Origin: Pseudomonadota bacterium
Lineage (GTDB): Bacteria; Pseudomonadota; Alphaproteobacteria; Geminicoccales; Geminicoccaceae
NCBI GenBank assembly: GCA_030549795.1
Contig: JAUQQO010000046.1
Span: 1-58,199, forward strand
Length of the DNA: 58,199 bases
Reading direction: 5' to 3'
Below are positions 28,562-39,633 of the stretch, piece by piece (the stretch's first letter is position 1; each line of letters opens with the position of its first letter). Made by a program: the position numbers and the translations under genes. The notes below the pieces were generated by a model. The model worked only from the letters and a program-made list of their open reading frames with translations, made no database searches and had not been told where the DNA came from.

Positions 28562-30520
28562 TTACATCCCTGGCTGAGGCGAGGGCGCGATACCAGGAGC
28601 TCCACTCTCACTGTCCGGCCGCGTGCCGGAGCCTGAGCTCGGGACGGAGCCGCGCCGCACGTTGCTGGCGCCACTGCTCGCATTCGCGGTCTGGGCGTTA
28701 CGCGCGGGAAGCGGCAGCGGCTCACCCCGCATGACGGCAGCGACTTCCTCGCCGGTCAGGGTCTCGTATTCGAGCAGAGCGCGAGCCAACGCATGGAGAA
28801 GGTCGATTTTCTCGACCAGGATCTCGCGCGCTCGGGCATAGCCGATCTCGATGAACCGCCGTATCTCGGCATCGATTTGTTGGGCGGTAGCTTCCGAGAC
28901 GTTTTTAATTTGAGTCAATTGTGCGCCGAGGAAGACTTCTTGCTGATTCTCGGCGTAGCCGACCGGACCCAACTTGTCGCTCATCCCCCACTGAGTAACC
29001 ATGTAGCGGGCGATCTTCGTCGCCTGCTGGATGTCGGAGGCGGCACCAGCGGTGACCTTGTCGTAGCCGAAGATGAGCTCCTCGGCGACGCGCCCGCCCA
29101 TCGCCACGGCGATGTCAGCCATAAGCTTCTCGCGGCTGACCGAGATCCGATCTCCTTCCGGCAAGCGCACGACCATGCCGAGCGCGCGTCCGCGTGGAAT
29201 GATCGTTGCCTTGTGGATCGGATCGGAAGCGGGGGTGAAATAGCTCACGACCGCATGGCCGGCCTCATGATAGGCAGTAAGGCGCTTTTCCTCTTCGGTC
29301 ATGACCATCGAGCGGCGCTCGACGCCCATCATCACTTTGTCCTTGGCCGCCTCGAAATCGGCCATGGTAACTTCGCGCTTGCCTTGGCGGGCAGCGAGCA
29401 GCGCCGCTTCGTTGACGAGATTGGCGAGATCAGCTCCCGAAAAGCCGGGGGTGCCACGCGCGATGACCCGCGTGTCCACATCTTTGGCGGCGCGGATCTT
29501 CTTGATGTGGACGTTCAAGATCTGCTCGCGACCGAGCACGTCCGGGTTCGGTACGACGATCTGCCGGTCGAACCGGCCCGGACGCAGCAGAGCCGGATCG
29601 AGAACGTCGGGACGGTTGGTCGCCGCGATCAAGATGACGCCTTCGTTGGATTCGAAGCCGTCCATCTCGACCAGGAGCTGATTGAGCGTCTGCTCGCGCT
29701 CGTCGTTGCCGCCGCCGAGCCCCGCACCGCGATGCCGTCCAACCGCGTCGATCTCGTCGATGAACACGATACAGGGCGCGTGTTTTTTGGCCTGTTCGAA
29801 CATGTCGCGCACGCGCGAGGCGCCGACACCTACGAACATCTCGACGAAGTCGGAGCCGGAGATTGTGAAGAAGGGAACATTCGCCTCCCCGGCAATTGCC
29901 CGCGCGAGCAAGGTCTTGCCGGTTCCCGGCGGTCCAACGAGGAGACATCCCTTCGGAATTCGCCCGCCGACTGCTTGGAACTTCTGCGGATTTTTGAGGA
30001 ATTCGACGATCTCGCGCAGTTCCTCTTTCGCCTCGTCGATCCCGGCAACGTCGGCAAAGGTCACCCGTCCATGCTTCTCGGTGAGCAATCGGGCGCGGCT
30101 CTTGCCGAACCCCATCGCCTTGCCGCCGCCCGACTGCATCTGGCGCATGAAGAAGATCCACACGCCGATCAAGAGCAGCATCGGGAACCAAGAAACAAGC
30201 ACCCCGATGAGCGACGGCATATTGTCGTCGACCGGTACGGCAGCAATACGCACGCCGGCACTGGTGAGCCGATCGACGAGATTGGGATCGTTGGGAGCAT
30301 AAGTCGTGAACAGCCGTCCGTCGGTGAAATGGCCGGTGATTGCGTTGCCTTGAATGACGACATCCAAAACCTTGCCGGCCTGGACCTCGTTGAGGAATTC
30401 AGAGAACGCTAAACTGGTCTGCGGCCCTCGGGAGGCTGGGCTCTGGAACAGATTGAAGAGAGCGATCAGCAAGAGCCCGATGATGACCCAAAGAGCCAAG
30501 TTTTTTGAGAAGTTGTTCAA
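28562..30520 (-). CDS. ftsH: ATP-dependent zinc metalloprotease FtsH
   Basis: A 652-residue membrane AAA+ protease that degrades misfolded membrane proteins and regulators such as RpoH and LpxC. It has two N-terminal membrane helices around a periplasmic domain, Walker A GPPGTGKT at 196-203, Walker [11 protein letters not shown], the pore loop FVEMFVG and zinc site HEAGH at 418-422. I place the start at a TTG (30518-30520), because family members begin here ([17 protein letters not shown]), AAGGA lies eight bases upstream, and TTG overlaps the tilS stop as TTGA. The C-terminus ends in a Ser/Pro/Gly-rich tail of about 50 residues. Confidence 0.96.
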   Translation of the reverse strand: MNNFSKNLALWVIIGLLLIALFNLFQSPASRGPQTSLAFSEFLNEVQAGKVLDVVIQGNAITGHFTDGRLFTTYAPNDPNLVDRLTSAGVRIAAVPVDDNMPSLIGVLVSWFPMLLLIGVWIFFMRQMQSGGGKAMGFGKSRARLLTEKHGRVTFADVAGIDEAKEELREIVEFLKNPQKFQAVGGRIPKGCLLVGPPGTGKTLLARAIAGEANVPFFTISGSDFVEMFVGVGASRVRDMFEQAKKHAPCIVFIDEIDAVGRHRGAGLGGGNDEREQTLNQLLVEMDGFESNEGVILIAATNRPDVLDPALLRPGRFDRQIVVPNPDVLGREQILNVHIKKIRAAKDVDTRVIARGTPGFSGADLANLVNEAALLAARQGKREVTMADFEAAKDKVMMGVERRSMVMTEEEKRLTAYHEAGHAVVSYFTPASDPIHKATIIPRGRALGMVVRLPEGDRISVSREKLMADIAVAMGGRVAEELIFGYDKVTAGAASDIQQATKIARYMVTQWGMSDKLGPVGYAENQQEVFLGAQLTQIKNVSEATAQQIDAEIRRFIEIGYARAREILVEKIDLLHALARALLEYETLTGEEVAAVMRGEPLPLPARNAQTANASSGASNVRRGSVPSSGSGTRPDSESGAPGIAPSPQPGM

Positions 30521-31686
30521 GAGCCTCGTCCTTCGCTCGCAGTACCGACCGCCTGCACCGCAAGCACACCGGGCGGCGGGACCCCGCCTCGGCGCACTTC
30601 CTGCATCATACATAGGCCGCCGGGCTGCTCAAGCAACAGCGGCCAGAATGGCGCACTCGTCAAGGACCGAAAGCCGCCGCCGCAGATTCGACGCCGCGCT
30701 GGTTCCGGCGTGATCACGAGCTGCGATCCGCGGTGCGCGATCAAGCATCGGCAAAGGGTCGTTCGCCGGAAGTGCGGCTGCCGGACTTGCGCGAGGAGGC
30801 GATCGATCGCCGATCGCTCAGGCGGATAGTCGGTGCCGCCGACGGTGGCCAGCGCCCGGCGCAGGAGTGCAGCCGCGAGCTCCGGTGCCACCTCGAGCAG
30901 CGCTTCGGTTGCGATCCACACGGACCCTCGCTCGGGATCGGCGCGAATGGCGCGCACAGCAAGGCGAAGGGAGGCTTCCTCCTGCGCCGAGCGCAGCCGA
31001 GCGGCTGCGCGCGCCGTGGCAAGAAAAGGCTCGGCCGGCAGGGATGCCGCGCGCAATCGAGCGCGCTCAAAGCGCGGGTCTCGGTTGCTCGGATCTTCCT
31101 CCCATGCCACCCCGTACGCGCGCACCGTGGCGATCAGGCGCGCCTTCGGCACATCCAAAAGCGGCCGAAGGATCCGCACGCGCGCGGTCTCGCGCACCGC
31201 ACCCATGCCGGCCAGTCCCTCGATCCCTGAGTTGCGCGCGCTGCGCATGGCGACCGTCTCGGCCTGGTCGTCGGCGTGGTGGGCGAGGAGCAAGTGCAGA
31301 ATTCCCGCTTCAGCACAGGCCTGCTCGAGCATCACAAGGCGCATGCGACGCGCCCGTTCCTGAAGCCGCGCCTCGGGTTTACGGCCGCTCCAGATGAGAA
31401 GGCGCGCCGGCACGCCGAGTTGGGCGAGGCGGCCTAAGACCCGTGCCGATTCGCATACCGACTCGCTTCGAAGCCCATGGTCGACGACCAGGGCTCGAAT
31501 GGTGCCGCCCCGCGCTGACACCCATTCGCGTGCGAGCAATGCGAGGGCCATGCTGTCGGGGCCACCCGATACCGCCACCGCCAGCCGGGGCGGACGCTCG
31601 AACGGGCCGAGCGCCGCTAGGCGAGCGGCGAATTCCTCCGCCGTAAGCGGCGGTAGGTCAGCTGCAACCGGCAGCTGCGCGCTCAC
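30517..31686 (-). CDS. tilS: tRNA(Ile)-lysidine synthase TilS
   Basis: A 389-residue ATP pyrophosphatase that puts lysine on C34 of the CAU-anticodon isoleucine tRNA. The PP-loop is SGGPDS at 40-45, and downstream motifs are [17 protein letters not shown] and LLAHHADD. The C-terminal half is typical of TilS but weakly conserved. The start is a GTG at 31684-31686, inside the 3' end of cpoB (29-base overlap). Its stop overlaps the ftsH TTG start, so the two essential genes are translationally coupled. Confidence 0.92.
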   Translation of the reverse strand: MSAQLPVAADLPPLTAEEFAARLAALGPFERPPRLAVAVSGGPDSMALALLAREWVSARGGTIRALVVDHGLRSESVCESARVLGRLAQLGVPARLLIWSGRKPEARLQERARRMRLVMLEQACAEAGILHLLLAHHADDQAETVAMRSARNSGIEGLAGMGAVRETARVRILRPLLDVPKARLIATVRAYGVAWEEDPSNRDPRFERARLRAASLPAEPFLATARAAARLRSAQEEASLRLAVRAIRADPERGSVWIATEALLEVAPELAAALLRRALATVGGTDYPPERSAIDRLLAQVRQPHFRRTTLCRCLIAHRGSQLVITPEPARRRICGGGFRSLTSAPFWPLLLEQPGGLCMMQEVRRGGVPPPGVLAVQAVGTASEGRGS

Positions 31687-32659
31687 GTTGAAGGGCTTGT
31701 CGGATCGCCGAGGAAGCGTCGGGGTGCCGCCGCTCGAGCTCGGCGAAGGTCTGGCAGGCCTTGGCCTTGTCTCCCAACCGCGCGAGCGCCTCGCCGAGTT
31801 TGAGCAGATTGTCGGCGGCACGCGGCGCGTCGGGACCATAAACGCGATAGTTACGGGCGAACGTTGCGGCCGCGTTTTCCCAGTCCTCGCGCACAAGATA
31901 GGTTTCGCCGAGCCAATAGGCCGCTAGCGGCGCGTTGGGATCGTTGGGAAAGTCGCTGAGAAAGCGTCGCAAAGCTTCCTCGGCACTCGACCATTCGCCT
32001 TTGCGCAACAGTTCGCGAGCAGCAGCGAAGCGCTGGTTCGGATCCGTTCCTCCGGGGACGGCGCGTGCGACCGTCTGCGCCTCGTGCCCAGGTGTCGCGA
32101 TTGGCGCACCCGAGCGGCTCGGCGGCGCCGCGGTCGAAGGCGCTCCGCCCCAAGAGGGAGCCGGATCGCCACCGAGGATCGCCTCGCGAGGGATCGTCCC
32201 CAGGACATAGCCGCGGCGTGCCGCCGGATCCTCTTCCACGCCGGCGAGCGGCGCGCGGCCCGGCGAAGCGGGCGGTTGCGGAGAGGTCGGACGCGGCGCG
32301 GCCGCTGGCGGAGACACAGCCGGTCCTCCCCCTCGCGCGACAACGGGTGGCGCCGGGCGCGGAGGTTCTTGCCCCGCTAAGTTCCTAACCTCACGGGAAG
32401 CCTCGAGCGCACGCGAAAGTTCGTCGAGCCGTGTCGTCAGCCGCTCATGGTCCGCCTCGAGCGCCTCGATGCGCCCGCGCAGGCGCCGCAGTTCTTCTTC
32501 GAGTTCGAGCACGCGCGCCGCGAGCGCAGCGGTACGCTGCGCTTCGCTCGTCTGGGCGCGCGCCACGGTTGTGGGGATGAGTGCGAGCGCGGCTACGAGC
32601 AACGCGGCGAAGCTTAAGGCGGATCGAAGGCGCACGGAAGGGCCGCTCACGAGGCTCAA
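31658..32659 (-). CDS. cpoB: Tol-Pal system protein CpoB/YbgF
   Basis: A 333-residue periplasmic protein. A signal peptide ends near VARAQT, followed by a coiled coil ([30 protein letters not shown]...), a Pro/Ala-rich linker of about 100 residues, and a C-terminal TPR domain ([25 protein letters not shown]...). It links outer-membrane constriction with wall synthesis. The start is given as TTG at 32657-32659, which overlaps the pal stop as TTGA; a GTG at 32650 in the same frame is an alternative. The linker is longer than in the enterobacterial protein. Confidence 0.9.
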   Translation of the reverse strand: MSLVSGPSVRLRSALSFAALLVAALALIPTTVARAQTSEAQRTAALAARVLELEEELRRLRGRIEALEADHERLTTRLDELSRALEASREVRNLAGQEPPRPAPPVVARGGGPAVSPPAAAPRPTSPQPPASPGRAPLAGVEEDPAARRGYVLGTIPREAILGGDPAPSWGGAPSTAAPPSRSGAPIATPGHEAQTVARAVPGGTDPNQRFAAARELLRKGEWSSAEEALRRFLSDFPNDPNAPLAAYWLGETYLVREDWENAAATFARNYRVYGPDAPRAADNLLKLGEALARLGDKAKACQTFAELERRHPDASSAIRQALQRERAAAGCS

Positions 32660-33189
32660 CCGGAGACGTTCACGACAGTGACGGCACGGCGATTGAGGGC
32701 CCAGGCAGTCTCGTCGTGGCCGGGATCCGCCGGCCGCTCCTTACCGTAGGAGATCGTCCGGATGCGATCGGGTGAGATCCCGAGCGCCACGAGATAGTTC
32801 TTGACCGCCTGGGCTCGGCGCTCGCCCAGAGCCAGATTGTATTCGCGGGTGCCGCGCTCGTCGCAATGACCCTCGATGGTCACGCTCACAGCGGGGTATT
32901 GCTTGAGCCACGCCGCTTGCCGCTCGAGAGTCTGGCGCGCCGCGTCATCGAGGGCTGCACTGTCGAAAGCAAAGAACACCCGATCGCCCACGTTGATCTC
33001 GAGGTCCTGCTGGCTGCCGGGGACGATCGTGCCCCGCGGACCGCCGAGTTCGGCACTCGATACCGTGCCACCGGGCATTCCCGCGCCACCCGCGGCGCCG
33101 GTGGCACTTCCAGAGGCCGAATCGGAATTGGAGCTGCATGCGGCAAGCGGCAAGAGCGACAGCAAGCTCAGCACGGTTCTGCGGATCAT
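32656..33189 (-). CDS. pal: Peptidoglycan-associated lipoprotein Pal
   Basis: A 177-residue outer-membrane lipoprotein. The lipobox is LPLAAC (Cys 18), then a Ser/Gly-rich linker and an OmpA-like domain with FAFDSAAL, the DAP-binding segment [23 protein letters not shown] and a C-terminal NRRAVTV. It binds peptidoglycan and the TolB beta-propeller, keeping the outer membrane attached. It follows tolB by 82 bases and overlaps the cpoB start by four. Confidence 0.96.
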   Translation of the reverse strand: MIRRTVLSLLSLLPLAACSSNSDSASGSATGAAGGAGMPGGTVSSAELGGPRGTIVPGSQQDLEINVGDRVFFAFDSAALDDAARQTLERQAAWLKQYPAVSVTIEGHCDERGTREYNLALGERRAQAVKNYLVALGISPDRIRTISYGKERPADPGHDETAWALNRRAVTVVNVSG

Positions 33190-33271
33190 CGGCAGGCATC
33201 CTCTTGGGTGGTGTACTCTCGCCCTCGCGCCGTCTTAGGACGGACGCGCAAGCGTTTTTGGCGGCAACGGT

Positions 33272-34600
33272 TCACGGCAGAAGGGCGGACCAATTGGGGT
33301 CGGAGGCATCGAGGGGGGTCGGAATCTCGCGCTGGTTGTAGCCGGTGATGTCGATGCTGAACAGACGCGTTCGTCCGCTCGCGCGATCCTGACGGCAGAA
33401 GAGTATGACCCGCCCGTTGGGCGACCAGGTCGGGCTCTCGTCCTGATAGGCGCGGGTAAGCAGCCGCTCGTCGCTGCCGTCCGGCTTCATCACGCCGATG
33501 TGAAAGAACCCCTTCTCGAGTTTTGAAAATGCGATGAGATCGCCGCGCGGCGACCATTCGGGTTCGCCGTATCGTCCCGACCCGAAGCTGATCCGCCGCA
33601 CGCCCGAGCCGTCGGCGTTCATCACATAGAGCTGCGGCGAGCCGCCACGATCGGAGTTGAAGACGATCTTGGTGCCGTCCGGCGAATAGGACGGTGACGT
33701 GTCGATCGCCGCCCCCTCGGTGAGACGCCGCAACTGGCGCGTGGCGAGGTCGAAGCGGTAGAGATCGGTATTCCCCCCTTGGGCGATGCTCACGAGCAGT
33801 GAGCGCCCATCCGGAGAGAAGCGGGGCGCGAAGCTCATACCAGGAAATTCTCCGAGCACAATTTCGCGGCCGCTTGCGAGCTCGCGCATTACCACACGCG
33901 GCGCCGGCGGTCGGAAGACGAGATAGGCGATACGGCTGACATCGGGCGACAGGCGCGGGGTAAGGACGAGCTGACTACCGTCGGTCAAGAAGATGTGATT
34001 GGCGCCGTCTTGGTCCATCACCGCAACGCGCTTGATGCGCCGGGTGGGCGGCCCGCTTTCGGAAATATAGGCGATCTTGGTATCAAAATAGCCGCTTTCT
34101 CCAGTCAGGCGCTCATAGACGGCATCGGCAATCTTGTGCGCTACGCGGCGCCAGGAAGCCGAGGGTGCATCCAACCGAAGACCGCGAAGCTGAGTGCCGC
34201 CAAAGACGTCCCAAAGACGAAATTCCACCGTTAGCGGCTCGTGCGCGCGTACCAGTCCCGTGACAAGCGCTTGGGCGTTGATCTGCCGCCAATCTGCAAA
34301 GCGCGGTATTCCCCGTAGCTCGTCAGGACTTTGGATGTAAGCGCGGCGGTCGATGGTGCGGAAGAGACCCGAAGAATCGAGATCCGCGCTTACCACCTGC
34401 GCGATGGCTTCGCCTTGCTCGCGCGCCTGCGGCGTGTCCCCGGCAAAGGGACTGATGGCAATTGGCATCGGCTCGACGAAGCCGCGCGTGATGTCGAGGT
34501 AGAGTTGGCCGAACGCACAGCGCAGCGCGAGCGCGTTGCCGGCAGCGGCAACGGCGGTTGCCAGGACATGGCGGCGGTTGAAGAAGCTCGTCCCGTTCAT
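33272..34600 (-). CDS. tolB: Tol-Pal system periplasmic beta-propeller TolB
   Basis: A 442-residue protein. An N-terminal domain ([21 protein letters not shown]) is followed by WD40-like PD40 repeats, such as [49 protein letters not shown] and [12 protein letters not shown]. The signal begins [14 protein letters not shown], a twin-arginine-like motif. The ATG at 34598-34600 overlaps the tolA stop in ATGA; longer frames upstream belong to tolA. It binds Pal and TolA. Confidence 0.95.
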   Translation of the reverse strand: MNGTSFFNRRHVLATAVAAAGNALALRCAFGQLYLDITRGFVEPMPIAISPFAGDTPQAREQGEAIAQVVSADLDSSGLFRTIDRRAYIQSPDELRGIPRFADWRQINAQALVTGLVRAHEPLTVEFRLWDVFGGTQLRGLRLDAPSASWRRVAHKIADAVYERLTGESGYFDTKIAYISESGPPTRRIKRVAVMDQDGANHIFLTDGSQLVLTPRLSPDVSRIAYLVFRPPAPRVVMRELASGREIVLGEFPGMSFAPRFSPDGRSLLVSIAQGGNTDLYRFDLATRQLRRLTEGAAIDTSPSYSPDGTKIVFNSDRGGSPQLYVMNADGSGVRRISFGSGRYGEPEWSPRGDLIAFSKLEKGFFHIGVMKPDGSDERLLTRAYQDESPTWSPNGRVILFCRQDRASGRTRLFSIDITGYNQREIPTPLDASDPNWSALLP

Positions 34601-35646
34601 CCGCGCAGCGCGTCCCCGGGATAGAAGGTCATCACCATCTCGCGCCATAACTCGTATTTCTCCGGCGGCAGCGTGAGGTGGCAGCTGAGTACGGCCCGCT
34701 GGGCACTCTCGGCCACGACCCGAAACGCCGGATCGACCGCCATGCGCGCCTGATCTTCGATGCCCACCCGCGCGACCGAGCCGTCGCGGTTGAGCACAAT
34801 CCGCAAGCGAACCTGCATGGTCTCGATGCCGCGCACCCCCACCGGGACGTTCCAACACCGTTCGATCTGTCGCCGGATCGCGTCGATCTCGCTCTGGCTG
34901 AGGCCCTCTTCAGCTGCCCGAGGGGTCGTCCCGCGGGCTTCGGGAAGGCGTACTTCGCTTCGTCCCTGACCGGGAGTTGTCTGCTCCGCCCGCACGCGAC
35001 GCTCGAGCCGTTCGACGCTCTTAAGAAGCGCAGCGAAGGAGTCTTCGGCCTCAGCCGAGGGGCGCGGCGGAGCCGGTTTCGCCGGCTCCACTTTCGCAGC
35101 CGGCTTGGGCGGTTCCGGCTTGGCTGGCTCGGGTTTGACCGCCTCGGGTTTGGCCGGCTCAACCCTCGGCGCTGGCCGCGGCGGTTCGAGTTTTGCGGGC
35201 GGCTTCCGCTCCGCCTCGGCGAGCTTTGTGTCCACCGGCTTGGCCTCGTTCGGACGCGGTTTCTCCGCTGGCCGCGGCGGCTCTTTAGGCGGTTCCGGGC
35301 GCGGGGCCGGCTCGGGAGGAGGTGGCGGTGCGGCCCGCGCCGGCTCCGGTTCCGCTTGCGGGCGCATCGGGGGGCGCGGTGCTGGTTCCGGCGGCGGTGG
35401 GGGGGCGCCTGCCTCCGGCTCGGAACGGGGAGCCGGGTTCGGGCTCGCGGCCTCGCGCGGCGGAAGGGGAGCTGCTGCTGCCGGGGCTGCCGCGGTCCGC
35501 TGGTTCGCGCCTGTCTCGGGTGCCGGGACGAGCTCGACCGCCACCGTCATCGGCTCGGGAATCCGGCGCGCTCGCAGCGAACCCAACGCGATCGCGCCCA
35601 AAAGGCCGACGTGAAAGGCCAAGGAGAGGATCAGCGCGCGTCGCAC
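34597..35646 (-). CDS. tolA: Cell envelope integrity protein TolA (TonB/TolA C-terminal domain)
   Basis: A 349-residue inner-membrane-anchored protein. It has one N-terminal helix ([18 protein letters not shown]) and a long Pro/Ala/Lys/Glu-rich middle (residues about 50-205) with many EPAKPEP- and [11 protein letters not shown]-type repeats. A C-terminal domain with [27 protein letters not shown] and [11 protein letters not shown] binds TolB/Pal. It transmits proton-motive energy from TolQR to the outer membrane. The start is a GTG at 35644-35646. Family assignment also rests on its position between tolR and tolB. Confidence 0.92.
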   Translation of the reverse strand: MRRALILSLAFHVGLLGAIALGSLRARRIPEPMTVAVELVPAPETGANQRTAAAPAAAAPLPPREAASPNPAPRSEPEAGAPPPPPEPAPRPPMRPQAEPEPARAAPPPPPEPAPRPEPPKEPPRPAEKPRPNEAKPVDTKLAEAERKPPAKLEPPRPAPRVEPAKPEAVKPEPAKPEPPKPAAKVEPAKPAPPRPSAEAEDSFAALLKSVERLERRVRAEQTTPGQGRSEVRLPEARGTTPRAAEEGLSQSEIDAIRRQIERCWNVPVGVRGIETMQVRLRIVLNRDGSVARVGIEDQARMAVDPAFRVVAESAQRAVLSCHLTLPPEKYELWREMVMTFYPGDALRG

Positions 35647-35683
35647 CGTACCGCCCTCCGCCCCGGTCGGCCGCGGCGAGGGG

Positions 35684-36145
35684 TCATCGCCCGGGCCCCC
35701 GCTCGAGCTCGGCGGTGCGCCGCGGGGCTTCGGTGACGAGCGCGATCTTGGCGATGCCGGCCTGGTTGATGGCGCCGACGACCGCCATCACGCGGCCATA
35801 ATCGACGTGCCGATCGCCGCGCACGAACACTCTAAGCTCCGGGTTGCGCTCGCGGATCGCCGAAAGGCGCGGACCCAGATCCTCGAGCGCGATCGGGCTG
35901 TCTTGGAGCCAGATCGACGAATCAGCTTTGATCGTGACCGCAAGCGGCTCGTCTTGCCCCGAAAGCGGTGCTGCGCGGGTTTCCGGAAGATCGACCGTGA
36001 CCCCCGACGTGAGCAAGGGCGCTGTGACCATGAACACGATCAACAACACGAGCATCACGTCGACGAAGGGCGTGACGTTGATTTCGGCCATAGGGCGACG
36101 GCGGCGGCGTCGGCCCCGTTCCCGGCCGAGCGTTACGGGCGCCAC
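35684..36145 (-). CDS. tolR: Tol-Pal proton-channel subunit TolR
   Basis: A 153-residue ExbD/TolR-family protein. A basic N-terminus (RERGRRRRRRPMAEINVTPF) precedes a single membrane helix VDVMLVLLIVFMVTAPLLTSG that holds the proton-carrying Asp in DVMLVLLIVFM. The periplasmic domain ends in EAPRRTAE. The GTG start lies two bases after the tolQ stop, with a Shine-Dalgarno in the end of tolQ. It works with TolQ to energise TolA. Confidence 0.94.
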   Translation of the reverse strand: MAPVTLGRERGRRRRRRPMAEINVTPFVDVMLVLLIVFMVTAPLLTSGVTVDLPETRAAPLSGQDEPLAVTIKADSSIWLQDSPIALEDLGPRLSAIRERNPELRVFVRGDRHVDYGRVMAVVGAINQAGIAKIALVTEAPRRTAELERGPGR

Positions 36146-36147
36146 CG

Positions 36148-36870
36148 TTACGTCCCAGCGCGCGCGTCGAGTTCGCGCGCGACGACGACCCCGAACTCCT
36201 CCGCGAAGCTCTCAAGACGCTCGGCGTACGCGTCGAGTTCCTGGCTGAGCTTATTGTAGGCGACAACGGCGGGCACCGCCGCGAGAAGACCCAAGGCGGT
36301 GGCAAGCAGTGCCTCGGCGATGCCGGGGGCGACGACCGCAAGCGAGGTGTTCTTGGTGGCAGCGATGGCCTGGAAGCTGTTCATGATCCCCCAAACCGTT
36401 CCGAACAGGCCGATGAACGGCGCGGTCGAGCCGATCGTCGCAAGAGAGGGCAGATGGCGTTCCAGCTGCTGCACCTCGCGATCTAGGGTAAGCCGCATGA
36501 CCCGGCCGATACGGTCTAAAAGGCTTTCCTGGCGGGCGCGGTCGACCGGATGCGGACTTTCCCGCCACTCTTCCATGGCGGTAGCGAACATAAGAGCCAT
36601 GGGATGGTCCGGACGTCGCGCCAATCGCCCGTAGAGATCGTCCAAGGGTGCCCCGGACCAAAAAGCGCGCTCAAACTGGCTCGCTTTCCGCTTAAGGCGG
36701 AAGATCCGGGTGCTCTTGTCGAGAATGACGGCCCAACACCACACTGAGGCCAAGAAGAGCACGAGCATGACCGTCTTGACCACAGCGTCGGCCTGCGCGA
36801 CCAGGGACCAAAGGCTCGGCCCCGAACTTGCGGCGCCGACTGTGACGGCTGTAACCGCTTCTGCTCCCAT
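36148..36870 (-). CDS. tolQ: Tol-Pal proton-channel subunit TolQ
   Basis: A 240-residue ExbB/TolQ-family membrane protein with three helices: VVKTVMLVLFLASVWCWAVIL, SLATIGSTAPFIGLFGTVWGIM and LLATALGLLAAVPAVVAYN. The conserved GSTAPFIGLFGTVWGIMNSF segment is typical of the family. The ATG at 36868-36870 is preferred to an upstream in-frame start that adds 36 residues without similarity. It starts the tol-pal run, with a 190-base spacer after ybgC. Confidence 0.95.
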   Translation of the reverse strand: MGAEAVTAVTVGAASSGPSLWSLVAQADAVVKTVMLVLFLASVWCWAVILDKSTRIFRLKRKASQFERAFWSGAPLDDLYGRLARRPDHPMALMFATAMEEWRESPHPVDRARQESLLDRIGRVMRLTLDREVQQLERHLPSLATIGSTAPFIGLFGTVWGIMNSFQAIAATKNTSLAVVAPGIAEALLATALGLLAAVPAVVAYNKLSQELDAYAERLESFAEEFGVVVARELDARAGT

Positions 36871-37059
36871 AGCAAGTATGCTCTCGATGCCGCAGCGCGA
36901 CCCGTGGGCAAGAGCGGATCGCCGACGGCTATTCTGTTGCGGTTCGTTTGGCGCACCCGCTGCGCTCGCTCCCGGCACCGCCCGGTCGCCCCAGGCCAGA
37001 AACCGAAAGAGCTTCCGCAGGACCTTCGTTTATCACTTTAGTCGATCGGCCTTCTCCTC

Positions 37060-37488
37060 TCAAGCGCAGCCGTCATCTGCGGACAGCGTTCCTACGAGGC
37101 GGGCGCGCAGCGCCGCCGGCCAGCGCCGCGGGCGGCCGCTGCGATCAACGAACGCAACCCGTGTCTCCACGATCGCGACGAGTAGCTCCCCCCGCCGCAC
37201 GGTCTGGTGGAAGACGGCGGTCGCTGCGCCCAACGCACGGATCTCGGTTTGCACCTCAAGGAGATCGTCAAGCCGAGCCGGGGCCAAGAAGTCGGCGGTG
37301 GCGCGCCGCACGAGGACATGACCATCGTGGTTCTCTAAAAGTGTGCGATGGTCATAACCGAGAGACCGCAAGAATTCTGTCCGCGCTCTTTCAGCAAAAC
37401 GAAAGTAGGATGCGTGGTACACGACACCACCAGCATCGGTATCTTCGAAATAGACGCGAACCGACAAACGGTGTGGGACGTCGATCAA
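37060..37488 (-). CDS. ybgC: Acyl-CoA thioesterase YbgC of the Tol-Pal cluster
   Basis: A hot-dog-fold thioesterase of 142 residues with the catalytic signature [19 protein letters not shown] and following [16 protein letters not shown]. It hydrolyses short or long acyl-CoA and associates with phospholipid synthesis near the Tol complex in other bacteria. I place the start at a TTG (37486-37488) overlapping the ruvB stop as TTGA, with GAGGA ten bases upstream. A longer frame reaching 37557 would lie in ruvB. Confidence 0.9.
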   Translation of the reverse strand: MIDVPHRLSVRVYFEDTDAGGVVYHASYFRFAERARTEFLRSLGYDHRTLLENHDGHVLVRRATADFLAPARLDDLLEVQTEIRALGAATAVFHQTVRRGELLVAIVETRVAFVDRSGRPRRWPAALRARLVGTLSADDGCA

Positions 37489-38516
37489 TCGGTGGAATCC
37501 TCGAACAATGTCGGCTGCTCGACGGTCGCCGGAGGGATGAGATCGAGATGCCGCCAAGCCGCGAGGGTGAGCATCCGCCCGCGCGGGGTTCGCCGCAATA
37601 GACCCTGCTGCAAGAGAAACGGCTCGACCACCTCTTCCAGCGTGTCGCGCTGCTCGGACAGTGCTGCGGCGAGCGTGTCGAGACCTACGGGCCCACCTCC
37701 GAACGCTTCGGCGATTAACCGTAGATAGCGTCGGTCGAGGGCATCCAGTCCGCGTTCGTCCACCTCGAGCCGCCGCAGAGCCCGGTCCGCCATCGCACGG
37801 TCGATCTTATGGACGCCCTCGACCGTGGCGAAGTCGCGCACCCGGCGGAGCAACCGGGTCGCCACGCGCGGGGTGCCGCGCGCTCGCCGCGCGATCTCGC
37901 GCGCACCATCAGCCGTAAGGTCGAGGTGCAAGAGCGCCGCACCGCGGCGTACGATCGCCTCCAGCTCCTCCAAACTGTAAAACTCGAGACGGCAGTGGAT
38001 GCCGAAACGGTCGCGCAGAGGGGTGGTGAGAAGACCAGTTCGCGTCGTCGCGCCGATAAGGGTGAACGGGACCAGCGCGATGCGTACCGAGCGCGCGGCC
38101 GGCCCTTCGCCGATCATGAGATCGAGCGCGCGATCCTCCATCGCCGGATAGAGGATCTCTTCGACCTGAGGCTGTAAGCGGTGGATCTCGTCGATAAAGA
38201 GAACATCGCGCGGCTGGAGGTTCGTAAGAAGCGCCGCGAGATCACCGGGTCGCGCGATGATCGGTCCACTCGTCATCCGAAAGCCGACGCCGAGTTCGGC
38301 AGCGACGATCTGTGCGAGGGTGGTCTTACCCAGCCCGGGGGGACCGGCGAGCAACAGGTGGTCGAGGGCTTCTTGCCGTGCGCGGGCGGCTTCGACGAAC
38401 ACGGCGAGATTGGCTTTAAGCCGCGTTTGGCCGATGAACTCGGCGAGCCTTTTGGGCCTAAGGCTCTGATCGAGGTCGTCGGCGCGCGCCTCGGGACTGA
38501 CGATGCGGTCACTCAC
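37485..38516 (-). CDS. ruvB: Holliday junction helicase motor RuvB
   Basis: A 343-residue AAA+ hexameric motor that drives branch migration with RuvA. Walker A is GPPGLGKT at 58-65; Walker [10 protein letters not shown], the sensor region [18 protein letters not shown] and the C-terminal winged helix ([24 protein letters not shown]) are all present. The GTG start at 38514-38516 overlaps the ruvA stop as GTGA. Confidence 0.97.
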   Translation of the reverse strand: MSDRIVSPEARADDLDQSLRPKRLAEFIGQTRLKANLAVFVEAARARQEALDHLLLAGPPGLGKTTLAQIVAAELGVGFRMTSGPIIARPGDLAALLTNLQPRDVLFIDEIHRLQPQVEEILYPAMEDRALDLMIGEGPAARSVRIALVPFTLIGATTRTGLLTTPLRDRFGIHCRLEFYSLEELEAIVRRGAALLHLDLTADGAREIARRARGTPRVATRLLRRVRDFATVEGVHKIDRAMADRALRRLEVDERGLDALDRRYLRLIAEAFGGGPVGLDTLAAALSEQRDTLEEVVEPFLLQQGLLRRTPRGRMLTLAAWRHLDLIPPATVEQPTLFEDSTD

Positions 38517-39121
38517 GGCGGTGCCAACTCCTTCAAGCTCTCGCGCAACAGAGCCTCAAGCGGGGCCCTCTCGGAAAGCCGCGCGCGCGCTCGCGCAAGG
38601 GCGGAGGCTGCTTCAGCGCGCGGAAATCCGAGCCGCACGAGAGCGGCCAAGGCCTCTGCGGCAACTCCTTGAGCGGTGACCTCAGCTGGCTGCTCGCGCA
38701 TCGGGGACGGGCCGGGCAGCTCTCTCACACGCTCGGCGAGCTCGGCGATCAGTCGCCCGGCAAGTCGCTGACCGACACCGGGTGCACGGGCTAAGGCTGC
38801 GCGATCCCGCGCGACGATCGCCGCTGCGAGCTCGTCCGGCGAAAAACAACCCAAAAGCTGCAACGCGAGCTTAGCTCCCACCCCCTGCACCCGCTGCAGC
38901 AGCCGGAACCAGATCCGCTCGCGCGCCTCGAGAAAACCGAAAAGGGCGATCGTGTCTTCGCGCACCACCGTCTCGATCCACAATTCGACCGTTTCGCCGG
39001 TGCGCGGTAGCTGTTGCAGGGTCCGGGTGGCGATGTACACGAGGTAACCAACGCCGCCCACGTCGAGCACCACATGATCCTCGCCGAGCGCGGCGATCCG
39101 ACCGCGCAAAAAAGCGATCAC
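38513..39121 (-). CDS. ruvA: Holliday junction DNA-binding subunit RuvA
   Basis: A 202-residue protein beginning [20 protein letters not shown], typical of the RuvA OB domain. It has two helix-hairpin-helix motifs ([17 protein letters not shown] and [16 protein letters not shown]) and a C-terminal domain ([20 protein letters not shown]) that contacts RuvB. The start is a GTG at 39119-39121 overlapping the ruvC stop as GTGA; an ATG further upstream would be inside ruvC. Confidence 0.95.
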   Translation of the reverse strand: MIAFLRGRIAALGEDHVVLDVGGVGYLVYIATRTLQQLPRTGETVELWIETVVREDTIALFGFLEARERIWFRLLQRVQGVGAKLALQLLGCFSPDELAAAIVARDRAALARAPGVGQRLAGRLIAELAERVRELPGPSPMREQPAEVTAQGVAAEALAALVRLGFPRAEAASALARARARLSERAPLEALLRESLKELAPP

Positions 39122-39621
39122 GGGGCGAGCCCGCAGGCGGCGAGGCGCAAGGCGGTCGACTGGTGATGCGCATCGCAAATCGCCACCGCGAGAGCATCGG
39201 TGGCATCGAGCGGCGCCTCGCGCGCATGCGCGAGCAGGTGACGGACCATCATGGCGACCTGTTCCTTGCCCGCCGCTCCGGTGCCGGTGACGGCGCGCTT
39301 GACCGTGCGCGCCGCATATTCTGTCACCTCGAGCCCGGCGCGCGCGGCTGAAAGCAGCACGACGCCGCGGGCCTGTCCGAGCTTGAGCGATGAGGCGGGG
39401 TTGGTGTTGACGACCGTTTCCTCAACCGCCGCGCGGACAGGCGCGTGCGCGCCGATAATCGCCGAGAGCGCCTCGAACAGCACAACCAGCCGAACCGGCA
39501 GCGGATCGTCGCGGCGGGTGCGCACGACACCGCAATCGACAAGGCGCAATCCCTCGGGCCGGGCCTCGATGATCCCCCAACCCGTCACGCCAAGGCCCGG
39601 ATCGAGGCCAAGGATCCGCAC
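39118..39621 (-). CDS. ruvC: Holliday junction resolvase RuvC
   Basis: A 167-residue endonuclease that cuts Holliday junctions symmetrically. Catalytic carboxylates are in ILGLDPGLGVTG (Asp 7), AVEETVVNTNP (Glu) and LDATDALAVAICDAHH (two Asp). The start is a GTG at 39619-39621. It lies 12 bases after yebC and leads the ruvCAB unit, in the conserved yebC-ruvC-ruvA-ruvB order. Confidence 0.96.
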   Translation of the reverse strand: MRILGLDPGLGVTGWGIIEARPEGLRLVDCGVVRTRRDDPLPVRLVVLFEALSAIIGAHAPVRAAVEETVVNTNPASSLKLGQARGVVLLSAARAGLEVTEYAARTVKRAVTGTGAAGKEQVAMMVRHLLAHAREAPLDATDALAVAICDAHHQSTALRLAACGLAP

Positions 39622-39633
39622 CGGCTCGATCCC

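Noticed and set aside
28793-30412. A 539-codon open frame on the plus strand opposite ftsH
   Set aside because: It lies wholly antisense to the certain ftsH gene; long antisense frames are expected at this GC content and the translation has no domain character.
35050-35520. Repetitive sequence that could be taken for a tandem DNA repeat
   Set aside because: It is the Pro/Ala/Lys/Glu-rich linker of TolA, imperfect and coding.
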